A stretch of 64,000 nucleotides of DNA, from contig NZ_MAYT01000012.1 of NCBI RefSeq assembly GCF_001685015.1, forward strand, positions 291,269 to 355,268, given 5' to 3'. Both the position numbers and the translations under genes were made by a program. The DNA is from Pseudobacillus wudalianchiensis. Lineage in GTDB: Bacteria > Bacillota > Bacilli > Bacillales > Domibacillaceae. Positions 33,140-41,957 of the stretch are shown here, piece after piece (position 1 is the first letter of the stretch; each line of letters starts with the position of its first letter). The notes below the pieces were generated by a model that did not search any database, was not told the origin of the DNA, and worked only from the letters and a program-made list of their open reading frames with translations.

Positions 33140-34603
33140 ATGTCAGATTTTTTTAAGAATAATTTTTTGATGATAGGAGCTGTATGTTTAATACTTTTTG
33201 GAGTATTATTTTCGCAGCCGCTCGTAGGGTTGGCCGTTTCATTTATAGTAGCTTTAGTTGCATTGACTCGTCCAAAGACCGGAATTTATTTATTGTTAAT
33301 TTATTTTCCACTTCGTTCCTTTATTATAGAGATGAATCCATCGATGAAAATAATGGGCGATCTGATCATTGTATTTGCTTTTCTGCATGTAGTGTGGGCG
33401 GGTCGTAAAGATTGGAAATCGTTATTTCACTTTTCAATATTTGAGTGGGCTTTTTTTGTGTTTATCGGGATCGGCTCAGTGTCGGCATTGATTTCAGGTG
33501 TTGCGATTGGGGCGATTATCTTTCAAATTAGAGCCTTTTTTATTACGTATCTGCTATTTTACATAGTAAAACGCCTAGATATTGATAAGAGGGATGTTCA
33601 ACGATTTATCTGGATTACGATTGTCATAGCTTTGCTGCTTGTGTTCCAAGGACTTGTTGAAAAAATATCGCTTCGTACTTTGTTGATGCCGGAAGCATGG
33701 GTGAACCGCTCTTTGTCTCCTAATAATAAGGTACGTATTTATGGGTTAATTAATAATCCAAATATACTGGCCGTCTATTTGTCGTTTTCTCTTATTTTCC
33801 TCGTGTATTTGTATAATAAAGTGGCTAAAGGAAAAAAAGTTCTTTTGGTTATTTTATCCATTTTATACGCAGGAACCTGGCTGTTGACTTATTCTAGAGG
33901 AACGTGGTTAGCATTCTGTATCGGCTTAGTTATTTTTTGGCTGTTAACACGTTATACAAGAATAGTGATTCACCTCGCAGCTGCGATTGCTCTTGGCTTT
34001 GTTCTCGTGTTAACCCCGGTTACCCAAGCGACCCAGTGGGTAGAGAATTCGAATATTGATATGGGTCCTGGAGGGCAGGGAAGCGAACAGCCGGATGAGG
34101 ATGAACCAAGTGAACAGAAGCGTATAAAAGAGACGTTTGAGAAAGATACGATTGAGTTAAGTAAAAGTTCGGGAAGATTATTTATCGTAAATAAAGGATT
34201 TGAGATCTTTAAAGATCATCCGATTATCGGTACAGGATTTGGAACGTTTGGCGATTCTGCTTCAAAGTCTTATCCTTCTCCGATATATGATAAGTACGAA
34301 ATACCGCCAAACATTTATTCCGATAATCAATATATTCAAGTGATCGCTGAAACTGGCGTACTTGGTGTTATCGCATTCGCCGTATTTTTACTCGGCATGG
34401 TAACAGCTCTTTGGAAAAGAAGAGGTGAAAATAAAGAAGGTTCGTTTTTAGTCCTTTCTATTTTGTTGGCCATTTTCTTTTTGGCGTTGCTGTACAACAT
34501 TTGGGAAGATAAAACGTTCGCTAGTTATTACTTTATTATGCTGGCTTATGCGCTCTTCCATCAAAGAGATACTGGACACTATGCATCTTTATTTAAACGT
34601 TAA
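33140..34603 (+). CDS. O-antigen ligase (Wzy/WaaL) family membrane protein
   Basis: 487 residues with about 11 membrane helices; AAGGAAGG 9 bases before the ATG. The Wzy_C signature lies near residues 225-275 (GTWLLTYSRGTWLAFCIGL), and a large outer loop (about 295-400) carries GSEQPDEDEP, SGRLFIVNKGFEIFKDHP and GTGFGTFGD. The family polymerises or transfers lipid-linked glycans outside the membrane. In a Gram-positive this may be glycan polymerisation, or transfer to a surface protein such as an S-layer protein. It is alone, 27 kb from the polysaccharide operon, so pairing with it is inference. Confidence 0.82.
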   Translation: MSDFFKNNFLMIGAVCLILFGVLFSQPLVGLAVSFIVALVALTRPKTGIYLLLIYFPLRSFIIEMNPSMKIMGDLIIVFAFLHVVWAGRKDWKSLFHFSIFEWAFFVFIGIGSVSALISGVAIGAIIFQIRAFFITYLLFYIVKRLDIDKRDVQRFIWITIVIALLLVFQGLVEKISLRTLLMPEAWVNRSLSPNNKVRIYGLINNPNILAVYLSFSLIFLVYLYNKVAKGKKVLLVILSILYAGTWLLTYSRGTWLAFCIGLVIFWLLTRYTRIVIHLAAAIALGFVLVLTPVTQATQWVENSNIDMGPGGQGSEQPDEDEPSEQKRIKETFEKDTIELSKSSGRLFIVNKGFEIFKDHPIIGTGFGTFGDSASKSYPSPIYDKYEIPPNIYSDNQYIQVIAETGVLGVIAFAVFLLGMVTALWKRRGENKEGSFLVLSILLAIFFLALLYNIWEDKTFASYYFIMLAYALFHQRDTGHYASLFKR

Positions 34604-34622
34604 TATCCATTATCATAAAGTC

Positions 34623-34671
34623 ACTCCCCTTGCCTGTTATAAGACATAGCAACAGGCAAGGGGAGTTTTTC
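34623..34671 (+). terminator. rho-independent terminator of the ligase-family gene
   Basis: ACTCCCCTTGCCTGTT (34623-34638) pairs perfectly with AACAGGCAAGGGGAGT (34651-34666), then TTTT. Confidence 0.92.
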
Positions 34672-34765
34672 GTTGTTTATTGATCATCATTTGCTCTTTC
34701 CTTCATTTGCTTAGGCGCTTTCAATTGTTTATGATGTTGAAAAAGTGGAAGGAAGGTGGGAGTGC

Positions 34766-35596
34766 ATGAAGTTGGTGAGGATGGTGCAGCGGATCGCCGG
34801 CCGTTTCTTTAATGAACGGTTTTTTGACCAGGCTGCACAGACTGCTTATTATTTGCTGCTGTCTGTCGTGCCGTTTCTCATTTTTATGATTTCACTAGTG
34901 AGCTTTTTTCCTGTGAAAGAACAGGACATACTTAGTGTCATCCGCCCTTATGCACCAGCTAATACATATGGTATTATTCATGAAAATGTGGAAGCGGTTC
35001 TGGCAAAAGGAAAAGGCCATTTAATCTCTGTCAGTTTTTTCTCGACATTTTGGTTGTCTTCCATGGCGATTCAATCGCTCGTTCGTTCACTAAACGAAGC
35101 GTATCGGATTAAACGGCCTCTTAAATTTTTTCAGGGGGTCATCCGAGATTTAGGGGTAACTCTTATTTTCATGTTTCTCGTGCCGCTTTCTTTGCTCGTT
35201 CCACTAGCCGAACGTTTGCTGCATCTGTTCATTTCAGAGGAAGTGATCGGGACGATTGAAACAGCTAATCCGTTTTTGGCTACATGGCCCATGATTAAAT
35301 GGGGGCTCGGTTCTGTATTTCTATTTGGCTTCTTTATCTTGTTCTATAAAATCCTGCCGAGTGGAAAACAGCCGCTAAAATTAGTGATTCCAGGAGCCGT
35401 CTTTGCTGCTATTGGCTGGCAGGTGATGTCCATCATTTTCAGTGAATACGCGGGCGCCGTTAACTACACCCGCGTGTACGGCCAGCTCGCCGGGATCATC
35501 ATTCTCATGCTCTGGTTCTACCTCACTGCCGTCGTCCTCCTGCTTGGGGGTCTGATTAATGCCGAAAGAAGTCAATTCTCCACTTTAAAACGCTAA
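34766..35596 (+). CDS. YihY/BrkB-family membrane protein
   Basis: 276 residues from the ATG at 34766 (AAGGAAGG 9 bases ahead). About six membrane helices. Conserved family segments: FFDQAAQTAYYLLLSVVPFLI near the N-terminus, GAVFAAIGWQVMSIIFSEYA and TRVYGQLAGIIILMLWFYLTAVVLLLGGLINAE near the end. Once called ribonuclease BN by mistake, the family is of unknown function, perhaps transport. Single gene; convergent with the SLH gene through a shared hairpin. Confidence 0.9.
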   Translation: MKLVRMVQRIAGRFFNERFFDQAAQTAYYLLLSVVPFLIFMISLVSFFPVKEQDILSVIRPYAPANTYGIIHENVEAVLAKGKGHLISVSFFSTFWLSSMAIQSLVRSLNEAYRIKRPLKFFQGVIRDLGVTLIFMFLVPLSLLVPLAERLLHLFISEEVIGTIETANPFLATWPMIKWGLGSVFLFGFFILFYKILPSGKQPLKLVIPGAVFAAIGWQVMSIIFSEYAGAVNYTRVYGQLAGIIILMLWFYLTAVVLLLGGLINAERSQFSTLKR

Positions 35597-35632
35597 AACA
35601 AAGGCAGGATCCTAAGGATCCTGCCTTTGTTT
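35596..35632. terminator. bidirectional terminator
   Basis: AAACAAAGGCAGGATCC and GGATCCTGCCTTTGTTT form a perfect 17-bp stem with loop TAA between convergent genes. Confidence 0.92.
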
Positions 35633-36613
35633 TTATTGGTAGTACTGCCAGGCATGCTCATAGCCGAGGAAAGTGTCTTTAAATGTTGCTTTGTTCTTGA
35701 TTTCGCTAGGAGCGAAATAGAAAGTAACAGCTTTTTTCTGATTAGCACCGATCGTGATGCCTGTATAGTCTCTTGCTGAAGCTGTTTGAGCAACGAGTGT
35801 ACGGCCAGCGTAGAGAGAATATTTTGCTTTAATGTTAAAGGCTGTTTTTGGTGTATTGTTATACATCATCAAGCTCATTTTCAGACGGCCGTCTGTTTGG
35901 TATTGCAAGCCTTGGATTTCTACTTGAATTCCTGTACGGAAACGAGCCTCAAGTGCACGGGCAACGAAGACAGAGAATTCAGTGCGGTTCAAAATCTTAT
36001 TTGGCATGAAGTTGCCGTTACTGCCGCCAGCTACACCGGCACTGCCTAAGGTGCTGACGTATTTGTAAAATTGACTGCTGCTTGGTACATCTTTAAACGT
36101 TACGAGATAAGAAGGCTGGAAGCCAAAGCCTTCAGCAATAATTTTCGCCATTTGGGCGCGGGTTACTTTTCCAGTTGGATTAAAATATTGTGCTTTGCTG
36201 AAAGCGCCGTATTTTGTTAAAACGGCAATTTCTTTGTAAGCAGGATGCGTAGTTGGTACATCTTTGAAGCCTGGGTTTGGAGCTGATTCTTTTTCTACGC
36301 CTAAAGCTCTCGCTAAAATGATCGCGGCATGATCTCTTCTGATGGCGTCTTGAACGCCAAATTTACCATTTTTATAGCCGGCAATAATTCCTTTTTGCAC
36401 AAGGTAATCAATTTCATTTTTTGCCCAAAAATTTTTCGGTACATCACTAAAAGTTGCTGTTGTTGCTGTATTTGCTGCTTTTGCATTGCTGTCAAAAGTG
36501 GCGGTTCCTTGAGAGCTTCCTTGACCGGCTGCAGCCGATGCTGCACCGACAGATGGTACTACAAGGGCTAGAGACAATAGGGAAGCAGCTAACCATTTTA
36601 CTGTTTTTCTCAC
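35633..36613 (-). CDS. SLH-domain surface protein with SLAP-like C-terminal domain
   Basis: 326 residues, GTG start 6 bases after GGGGTG. Signal peptide 1-28 (VVPSVGAASAAA), a Ser/Thr/Ala/Gln linker (30-52), then three SLH domains at about 53-97, 113-160 and 170-215 with RRDHAA, TRAQMA and NRTEFS at the binding position. The last 100 residues, with LKMSLMMYNNTPKTAFNIKAKY and ITIGANQKKAVTFYF, look like an Ig-like SLAP-type domain without enzyme motifs. It would be held to wall polysaccharide, perhaps as a structural or adhesion protein. Confidence 0.85.
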   Translation of the reverse strand: MRKTVKWLAASLLSLALVVPSVGAASAAAGQGSSQGTATFDSNAKAANTATTATFSDVPKNFWAKNEIDYLVQKGIIAGYKNGKFGVQDAIRRDHAAIILARALGVEKESAPNPGFKDVPTTHPAYKEIAVLTKYGAFSKAQYFNPTGKVTRAQMAKIIAEGFGFQPSYLVTFKDVPSSSQFYKYVSTLGSAGVAGGSNGNFMPNKILNRTEFSVFVARALEARFRTGIQVEIQGLQYQTDGRLKMSLMMYNNTPKTAFNIKAKYSLYAGRTLVAQTASARDYTGITIGANQKKAVTFYFAPSEIKNKATFKDTFLGYEHAWQYYQ

Positions 36614-36940
36614 TCTTTACACCCCATTCTTTTTCTGTGTAATCACATACATATTTTAGCAAATTAGTAAAAAATTTAATATGTTCTTTCGTAAAATGAG
36701 CGGATAACACTAGATTTTGAAAGATAGAACAAGAGAAAGGGCTTCGTGACAGGGATAAAAGTATGGTTTTGGATAAAGGGTTGAGGATTAAAATATAAAT
36801 CATGACTAATATCATGGTTAAATAATCATGAAATGGAACTGTATGGCTAATTTGTTTGCAAACTTTCCCTGAATAGGTTGCTTTTTTATTAAAAACTACT
36901 AATCTTTTAATATAAGTGTTTTAACAAAGGAGGAGTTATC
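36614..36940. other. 327-base divergent intergenic region between two SLH genes
   Basis: Holds the control regions of both SLH genes. TATAAG near 36911 may be a -10 for the nucleotidase gene. TCATGACTAATATCATGG and a second TCATGA near 36828 form a small inverted-repeat cluster (about 36799-36834) that could be an operator. No gene or RNA structure recognised. Confidence 0.4.
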
Positions 36941-39100
36941 TTGGGGAAGAAGAAAGCATCGTCTCATAAGTTTCTAGCTTTAGCCGCAGCTGCTGCGATT
37001 GCAGTGCCGGCAGTAAGCCCTGCCGCTGTTTCGGCAAAAGAACATTCATTTAAAGATGTGCCCGCTCGTTACACAGAAGCGGTAGCTTATTTAACGAATA
37101 ACGGCATTACGAAAGGGTTAAGCCCTAGCCAATTTGGTACGAATGTCTCCATTTCTCGCGTGGATGCAGCGATCCAGTTAGCTGCGGCTTTAGGAATCGA
37201 CCCGCAGGGAACATACAAGAATGCAGGTTTCAAAGATGTGCCTAAACGTGGACAGTGGGCGGTCAATGCGCTGGCAGAGAAGGGGATCATATCTGGAAAA
37301 GCGGCAGGACTGTTTGGAGCTTATGATGCCATTACCCGCAATGAAACGGCTCGGCTGATTTCCTTAGCCTATAAGCTTACGATTGATGAAACAGTGAAAA
37401 AGACGCCATTTACAGATGTCAATGCGCAGTGGGCTAAGTATGTTGATGCACTTGTGAAAAGTGGTGTGACAGAAGGAAAAACAAGCAGCCGTTTTGGGGC
37501 GGATGATCATTTGCAGCGTGGGGAATGGGCGTTGTTCCTGTACCGGTTAGCTCATCCTGCTGCAAAAGAACTCGACTTAACGATTATGCATACAAATGAT
37601 ACCCATGCCCATATTGAAAATGCCGCTAGAAAAGTAACGGCTATTAAAGAAGTGAGAAAAGCAAAACCGAATAATGTATTGCTAGATGCAGGGGATGTGT
37701 TTTCGGGTACGCTTTATTTTAACGAGTATTTGGGACAAGCTGATTTGAATTTCATGAATCTCGTCGGTTACGATGCGATGACGTTCGGAAATCATGAATT
37801 TGATTTAGGCACGAAGCCGCTCGCTAATTTTATCGCGAAAGCAAAATTTCCATTTGTAAGTGCTAACGTCAATTTTACGAGCGATGAAAATATTAAAGGA
37901 CTCGTGACAGGCGGAATAGCAGCTGCACCAAAAGATGGGTCCGTGTATGACGCTATTATTAAGGAAGTCGATGGAGAAAAGGTTGGTATTTTCGGTTTAA
38001 CGACAGCTGAAACAGTCGATATTTCCAGCCCAGGGGCAGGGGTTATGTTTGAAGATTATTTAGAAAAGTCTAAGAAAACAGTGGCCTCATTGGAGAAGCA
38101 GGGTGTTAACAAAATTATCGCTTTAACCCATATCGGTTTTAAAGATGGCGGCGGCGATAACGATGTAACGCTGGCGAAAGAAGTAGAGGGGATTGACATC
38201 ATCGTCGGCGGCCATTCTCATGACCTGTTGAAAGAGCCGGTATTGGACACAACGGGGAAAGAACCAACAGTCATTGTCCAAGCGAATGAATACAATAAAT
38301 ATCTGGGTACGCTAGATGTCAAGTTTGATAAAAACGGCAAAGTCATTGGGCATGCTGGCAAGTTGATCGAAATTGATGCCAAGGGGGAAGATGGCACGTA
38401 TATATTGGAGGATGATCCGGAAGCGGCAGAAATTTTAGCGACAGAGTATAAGCCAGCCATTGATGCCAAGAAGAAGACCGTCGTTGGTAAAACGGCTGTT
38501 GCTTTAAACGGTGAACGCGCTGATGTGCGGACGAAAGAAACAAATCTCGGGAACTTGATTACAGATGGCATGTTGGAGAAAGCAAAGACGATCAATAAAG
38601 AGGCTGTTATTGCCGTCCAAAACGGCGGAGGCATTCGCGCTTCCATTAACGAAGGCGATATTACACTTGATGAAGTGCTGACAGTGATGCCATTTGGCAA
38701 TGCGCTTGCCATTATGAATCTAACAGGGGCAGAAATCCGTGCAGCGCTCGAGAACAGCGTAAAAGAAGTGCCGGGACAGTTTGGCGGATTCTTACAAGTA
38801 TCCGGTTTGAAATTTACGTACGATAGCAGTAAGCCAGTTGGCGAGCGGGTGAAAACGGTAGAAGTGAAGAAGGAGAACGGATACGTACCGCTTGTTGACA
38901 CTGAATCATACGTTGTCGCAACGAACACATTTACAGCCAAAGGCGGAGATGGGTACAGCACATTCGGCAAAGCTTACGAAGAAGGCCGCGTCAGCGAACC
39001 AGGCTTCGTCGATTGGGAAATGTTCAGAGACTATATCCAAGCAAACCCAAATGCCGCTCCAGAACTGGAAAATCGCATTACAGATATTAATCAGCCATAA
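36941..39100 (+). CDS. SLH-anchored 5'-nucleotidase (UshA-type) surface enzyme
   Basis: 719 residues, TTG start 5 bases after AAAGGAGGAG. Signal peptide 1-32; three SLH domains (about 33-75, 92-137, 150-197) with SRVDAA, TRNETA and QRGEWA motifs. A metallophosphoesterase domain follows (about 210-470): MHTNDTHAHI, LLDAGDVFSGT, TFGNHEFDLG, ALTHIGF and VGGHSHD supply the two-metal site. The 5'-nucleotidase C domain (about 515-690) has NLITDGML, QNGGGIRASI and AKGGDGYSTFG, the nucleotide-binding part. It probably degrades external nucleotides on the wall to nucleosides. Single gene with its own terminator. Confidence 0.92.
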   Translation: MGKKKASSHKFLALAAAAAIAVPAVSPAAVSAKEHSFKDVPARYTEAVAYLTNNGITKGLSPSQFGTNVSISRVDAAIQLAAALGIDPQGTYKNAGFKDVPKRGQWAVNALAEKGIISGKAAGLFGAYDAITRNETARLISLAYKLTIDETVKKTPFTDVNAQWAKYVDALVKSGVTEGKTSSRFGADDHLQRGEWALFLYRLAHPAAKELDLTIMHTNDTHAHIENAARKVTAIKEVRKAKPNNVLLDAGDVFSGTLYFNEYLGQADLNFMNLVGYDAMTFGNHEFDLGTKPLANFIAKAKFPFVSANVNFTSDENIKGLVTGGIAAAPKDGSVYDAIIKEVDGEKVGIFGLTTAETVDISSPGAGVMFEDYLEKSKKTVASLEKQGVNKIIALTHIGFKDGGGDNDVTLAKEVEGIDIIVGGHSHDLLKEPVLDTTGKEPTVIVQANEYNKYLGTLDVKFDKNGKVIGHAGKLIEIDAKGEDGTYILEDDPEAAEILATEYKPAIDAKKKTVVGKTAVALNGERADVRTKETNLGNLITDGMLEKAKTINKEAVIAVQNGGGIRASINEGDITLDEVLTVMPFGNALAIMNLTGAEIRAALENSVKEVPGQFGGFLQVSGLKFTYDSSKPVGERVKTVEVKKENGYVPLVDTESYVVATNTFTAKGGDGYSTFGKAYEEGRVSEPGFVDWEMFRDYIQANPNAAPELENRITDINQP

Positions 39101-39107
39101 CAGTAAA

Positions 39108-39139
39108 AAAGCGCCGGTGGAGTTAGTCTCCGGCGCTTT
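39108..39139. terminator. terminator after the nucleotidase gene
   Basis: AAAGCGCCGG (39108-39117) pairs with CCGGCGCTTT (39130-39139). Confidence 0.85.
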
Positions 39140-39174
39140 AATGTTTCAGTGTAGTGAGAGAGTTCGATACTGCA

Positions 39175-39303
39175 TTATTTTCCCATTGATTTAAGTTGAT
39201 CCATGAGCTTGCCGCGTGATTTTTCGTTTCGAAGAAGGTAGGCTGCCCCAAGAGCCAGCGCAGTCATTGCGGCTTTACTTCCCGTAGATTTGCTTTTTTT
39301 CAT
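39175..39303 (-). CDS. 42-residue basic protein with one hydrophobic segment
   Basis: ATG at 39303 lies 8 bases after AAAGGAGAG; the protein begins MKKSKSTGSKAAMTALALGA, has one hydrophobic stretch (AAMTALALGAAYLL) and ends in a basic-amphipathic tail. The good ribosome site and compact form support a real gene. Small proteins of this type are frequent in Bacillaceae; I know no function. It is convergent with the nucleotidase gene. Confidence 0.6.
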   Translation of the reverse strand: MKKSKSTGSKAAMTALALGAAYLLRNEKSRGKLMDQLKSMGK

Positions 39304-39532
39304 TATATGCACTCTCCTTTTGTGAACAATTTTTGCAGTGATTAGTGGTGCGCATGTAATAGATATTCCCTGAATTAAGCAAAATAAACAAGTTGGAATG
39401 AAGAGGAAATTTATACTTATTGGAGTAAATATCAGATTATTTCTTCTTTTTTCATGCAGACAGTGGTATAATTTTTCAAATAAAACTTTTTCCATCATGA
39501 AAATCTAACGGTGACTAAGGAGTGAAACGGGA

Positions 39533-40903
39533 ATGAAGGTATGTAAATTTGGGGGGACTTCCGTAGCGAGTGCAACACAGATTAAGAAGGTTGCAGCCAT
39601 TATTAAAGAAGATGCTACGCGAAAGATCGTAGTAGTTTCCGCCCCAGGTAAACGTTTTGATGACGATATTAAAGTAACCGACCTGCTGATTAGCCTGGCA
39701 GAAGCTTCTCTTTCCGGCAAAGATGCAGAAGAAGAGCTGCAGGCGGTCGTAGAGCGGTATGCTGATATAGCAGCTGAGCTCGGTCTTGATCATGAGATTG
39801 CCCAAGTAATCGAACAAGATTTACGTGACCGGATCAGCCAAGACAAAGAAAACCGCGATCTGTTCATTGACCAGCTTAAAGCGAGCGGAGAGGACAATAA
39901 CGCAAAATTAATTGCTGCTTATTTCTCAAGCATCGGGTTAGAGGCAGAGTATGTGAACCCGAAGGATGCTGGCTTAATTGTGAGTGATGAGCCTGGACGA
40001 GCCCGTGCTTTACCTGAAGCTTACGAAAACTTGCGGAACTTGCGTGATCGCAAAGGGATTGTTGTATTCCCAGGATTTTTTGGCTACTCAAAAGATGGCG
40101 TCATGATGACATTTGCCCGTGGCGGCTCTGACATTACCGGCTCTATTTTAGCAGCAGCGATCGGCGCAGAGCTGTATGAAAACTTTACAGATGTCGATTC
40201 AGTTTTTGCGGCTAATCCGAAGATTGTTGATCAACCTGTTGAAATCAAGCGGATGACTTACCGAGAAATGCGTGAGCTGTCTTATGCAGGATTCTCTGTT
40301 TTCCATGATGAAGCGTTAATGCCGGCATTCCAGCATTCCGTGCCAGTTTGCATTAAAAACACGAACAATCCATCTGCAGAGGGTACGATGATTGTGGCAG
40401 AGCGCGAGTATTCCAACAGCCCAGTAATCGGTATTGCGGCGGATGGCGGATTCTCGACGATTTATGTGAGCAAATATTTGATGAACCGCGAGCTTGGCTT
40501 TGGCCGCCGTTTGCTGCAAATCCTTGAAGAAGAAGAAATCTCTTATGAGCACACGCCTTCAGGAATTGATGATTTATCTGTCATCGTTCGCAGTCACCAG
40601 CTCTCTCCGGAAAAAGAGGAGCGTATCATTCAAAAATGCCGTGAAGATTTAAAAGTGGATGACGTTCACATTGAACATCATTTTGCGATGGTCGTGCTTG
40701 TTGGCGAAGGCATGAATAATACGAAGGGCTTGACAGCGAGAGCGACAACCGCTATTTCACAAGCTGGAGCAAATATCGAGATGATTAACCAAGGATCTTC
40801 TGAGGTTAGCTTAGTGTTTGGCATTAAAGAAGAAGATACGACTAACGTTTTAAGAGCGCTATATAAAGAGTTTTTTAGCACAACGGCTGTGCTAGGAGTG
40901 TAA
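39533..40903 (+). CDS. yclM: aspartate kinase (aspartokinase III type)
   Basis: 456 residues, start at ATG 39533 with AAGGAG upstream. KFGGTSVA at the N-terminus and the TFARGGSDITGS segment (about 200) form the nucleotide and aspartate site; two ACT domains occupy about 300-450, with VGEGMNNTKGLTARATTAIS at the allosteric site. Length matches the monofunctional B. subtilis YclM/ThrD enzyme (454). It makes aspartyl phosphate for lysine, threonine and methionine; isozymes of this type are controlled by threonine and/or lysine. No leader RNA such as an L-box is apparent in the 229 bases upstream. Confidence 0.93.
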   Translation: MKVCKFGGTSVASATQIKKVAAIIKEDATRKIVVVSAPGKRFDDDIKVTDLLISLAEASLSGKDAEEELQAVVERYADIAAELGLDHEIAQVIEQDLRDRISQDKENRDLFIDQLKASGEDNNAKLIAAYFSSIGLEAEYVNPKDAGLIVSDEPGRARALPEAYENLRNLRDRKGIVVFPGFFGYSKDGVMMTFARGGSDITGSILAAAIGAELYENFTDVDSVFAANPKIVDQPVEIKRMTYREMRELSYAGFSVFHDEALMPAFQHSVPVCIKNTNNPSAEGTMIVAEREYSNSPVIGIAADGGFSTIYVSKYLMNRELGFGRRLLQILEEEEISYEHTPSGIDDLSVIVRSHQLSPEKEERIIQKCREDLKVDDVHIEHHFAMVVLVGEGMNNTKGLTARATTAISQAGANIEMINQGSSEVSLVFGIKEEDTTNVLRALYKEFFSTTAVLGV

Positions 40904-40914
40904 AGGGTTAAAAC

Positions 40915-40945
40915 AAAAAAATCCGGCAATAGGCCGGATTTTTTT
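40915..40945. terminator. bidirectional terminator
   Basis: AAAAAATCCGGC and GCCGGATTTTTTT form a strong stem-loop between the convergent aspartokinase and comFB genes. Confidence 0.9.
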
Positions 40946-40951
40946 GTTGCG

Positions 40952-41230
40952 TTATTGTATATTTGAACAGCGTTTATTAGCAGAGACGAGCGCTGCCGCT
41001 TGGGCGACAACCGTGACGATATTGGCTTGTTCTTGTCTGTCGATCATATATTTCGCTTTGACTAAGGGCTCCCGGCTGTCATTCACAATATATCTCGGTG
41101 TCACTTTATTTAGTGAAAGAGCTAAAATGTCCTCCTGGCATCGTTCGCATTTGCAGGAAAGATGCAAGTGATCGAGCTGGTCTGTAATAATTCCTTTGAC
41201 AACTTCCTCCATTACATTATGAATTACCAT
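40952..41230 (-). CDS. comFB: late competence development protein ComFB
   Basis: 92 residues from the ATG at 41230, 5 bases after GGGGGAG. CKCERCQEDILALSLNKVTPRYIV matches ComFB closely: two Cys-x2-Cys-like cysteine pairs (zinc binding) and the LALSLNKV block. In B. subtilis comFB lies between comFA and comFC in the late competence operon, though its loss has little effect. Here it stands alone, away from comFA/comFC. Recent work links the ComFB fold to cyclic dinucleotide binding in cyanobacteria; no such role can be claimed here from sequence. Confidence 0.85.
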   Translation of the reverse strand: MVIHNVMEEVVKGIITDQLDHLHLSCKCERCQEDILALSLNKVTPRYIVNDSREPLVKAKYMIDRQEQANIVTVVAQAAALVSANKRCSNIQ

Positions 41231-41328
41231 GTTAACTCCCCCATTCTTTCCCAATTATAGCATTTTCTTTAGAAAAATCTAATAGTTAATTAGAGATGAA
41301 GGGTGGGCTCTTGCCAAATTAAAAATAA

Positions 41329-41361
41329 AAACCCGAAAGGTGCGAGACACTTTTCGGGTTT
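41329..41361. terminator. rho-independent terminator
   Basis: AAACCCGAAAG (41329-41339) pairs with CTTTTCGGGTTT (41350-41361). It lies 26 bases beyond the small minus-strand gene and probably ends it. Confidence 0.8.
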
Positions 41362-41387
41362 ACTGTTTACTTGCTTAGTTGTGATGT

Positions 41388-41546
41388 TTAGCCAGAGATT
41401 TTCTCTAGAATGCTGTTATGATTCATGCGTACACGGTGTGCATTTTGATAAGATTTGCGTAGTTGCTGTGTTTCTAATCTTTCTTTAATCTTCGGTAACA
41501 TGATCGCTACAAGTAATCCATAAGTTAATAACTTCTTTGCGTTCAT
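41388..41546 (-). CDS. 52-residue basic protein, unrecognised
   Basis: ATG at 41546 is 10 bases after GGAG. The protein begins MNAKKLLTYGLLVAIMLPKI (a short hydrophobic segment), continues with a highly basic helix (KERLETQQLRKSYQNAHRV) and ends EKISG. The codon pattern is good and a terminator follows. The style matches the 42-residue proteins at 39175 and 43595: hydrophobic N-terminus plus basic tail. No known family. Confidence 0.6.
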   Translation of the reverse strand: MNAKKLLTYGLLVAIMLPKIKERLETQQLRKSYQNAHRVRMNHNSILEKISG

Positions 41547-41888
41547 CTTTCTTCATCTCCGTTCTTAAAAGTTCGTCTAATCCTATTTACCCAACCATCA
41601 TCAAATAGAAACGTTCGTCCTTCTTGTGCTGTATGTAACTAAGGGGCAACATGCTTAAAAAAAGCGGGTAGAAGCTAATGAAACCACATTCTTTTTTATT
41701 ATAACATAAACAAATTGAAATTAAACGAAACTGCCCCTTTCCAACACACCTCCATCCGTTTATTTTGGTGAATAACTTTAACCATATGTATCAATGTGCC
41801 AACAAATACTCTTCTCGTTAGCGTCTAACATGAAAAGAAATTCACGTACGCTTTTTTCATTTGAAGGGATTTATTAACAAAAATTACA

Positions 41889-41917
41889 TAGACGCCAAGC
41901 TATAAAGAAACTATAAT
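41889..41917 (+). promoter_or_regulatory. promoter of the 41958 subtilase
   Basis: TAGACG (41889-41894), 17 bases, TATAAT (41912-41917). The predicted transcript begins at the GGGGTCAGCCCC half-palindrome (41928-41939), a truncated relative of the hairpin family, directly before AGGAGG. The rest of the 411-base gap 41547-41957 holds nothing I recognise. Confidence 0.6.
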
Positions 41918-41957
41918 ATTTCCGTTAGGGGTCAGCCCCAAAATAGGAGGAAAACGA

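Noticed and set aside
38218-38970. 250-codon minus-strand frame inside the SLH nucleotidase gene
   Set aside because: It lies wholly antisense to conserved nucleotidase motifs; its Ser/Pro/Phe-rich content is typical of a shadow frame.
39304-39532. Lysine riboswitch before aspartokinase
   Set aside because: The gap is AT-rich without the conserved lysine-box stems or a terminator.
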